From: Shewanella colwelliana ATCC 39565
GTDB lineage: Bacteria > Pseudomonadota > Gammaproteobacteria > Enterobacterales > Shewanellaceae
Direction: 5' to 3'
DNA: 64,000 nucleotides
Assembly: GCF_000518705.1 (NCBI RefSeq)
Contig: NZ_KI912480.1
Span: 106,713 to 170,712, forward strand
This document shows, piece after piece, positions 64,000 to 64,000 of this stretch; the first letter of the stretch is position 1, and each line of letters starts with the position of its first letter. Position numbers and translations under genes: made by a program. Under the pieces are notes generated by a model that was given only the letters and a program-made list of their open reading frames with translations, was not told the DNA's origin and did no database searches.

Positions 64000-64000
64000 G

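Overview
The window is chromosomal DNA of a gammaproteobacterium, most probably a marine Shewanella. Evidence is the gene order of the polar-flagellum cluster (fliI-H-G-F-E, flrC-B-A, fliS-fliT-like-fliD-flaG, two tandem flagellins, flgL to flgB, cheR-cheV, flgA-M-N, flgP-O and flgT), followed by rlmN-pilW-rodZ-ispG-hisS-yfgM-bamB-der and aceBA. Small Shewanella-type proteins (NrfJ-related, DUF2947-like, DUF3820) support this. The species cannot be fixed from the sequence alone. No replication origin, insertion sequence, prophage or CRISPR array was seen.

Region 1 (1-30690) is an almost uninterrupted flagellar locus. The master regulator FlrA (sigma-54 activator), the FlrB/FlrC two-component pair, basal body, hook, rod, rings, filament, export chaperones and the anti-sigma factor FlgM are all present. 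I could read sigma-54 (-24/-12) promoters upstream of fliE, flrB, flgF, flgB, flgA, flgO and flgT. FliA (sigma-28) promoters lie upstream of the first flagellin and of flgM. This reproduces the FlrA > RpoN/FlrBC > FliA hierarchy known in Vibrio and Shewanella. The flagellin next to flgL carries a one-base frameshift in a run of seven G/C pairs.

Region 2 (30690-40963) is mixed. A tRNA-Arg(CCU) is followed by two tiny overlapping genes of unknown function, a DUF2947-like gene and an exported chalcone-isomerase-like protein. Then come an outer-membrane barrel, a TetR repressor divergent from an RND efflux pair with a tandemly duplicated operator, and a chemoreceptor with a 7-bp tandem repeat right after its stop codon.

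Region 3 (40980-53500) is conserved housekeeping: Der, BamB, YfgM, HisS, IspG, RodZ, PilW and RlmN on the minus strand. A CNNM/CBS membrane protein, a cytosolic-looking 5'-nucleotidase family enzyme and a GNAT acetyltransferase follow.

Region 4 (53600-64000) holds small exported or unknown proteins and a chromosomal ParA-like ATPase overlapping a ribbon-helix-helix-like partner. An MtfA-type metallopeptidase, an NTF2-like exported protein, an HDOD-GAF regulator and the glyoxylate-shunt genes aceB and aceA come next. Upstream of aceB is an unusually long (about 1 kb) non-coding stretch with a perfect 22-bp palindrome. The window ends inside a PepSY-type membrane protein.

No clearly undescribed system stands out. 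The best candidates for follow-up are the flagellin homopolymer frameshift, the ParA/RHH pair, the long aceB leader region and the small overlapping genes beside tRNA-Arg.
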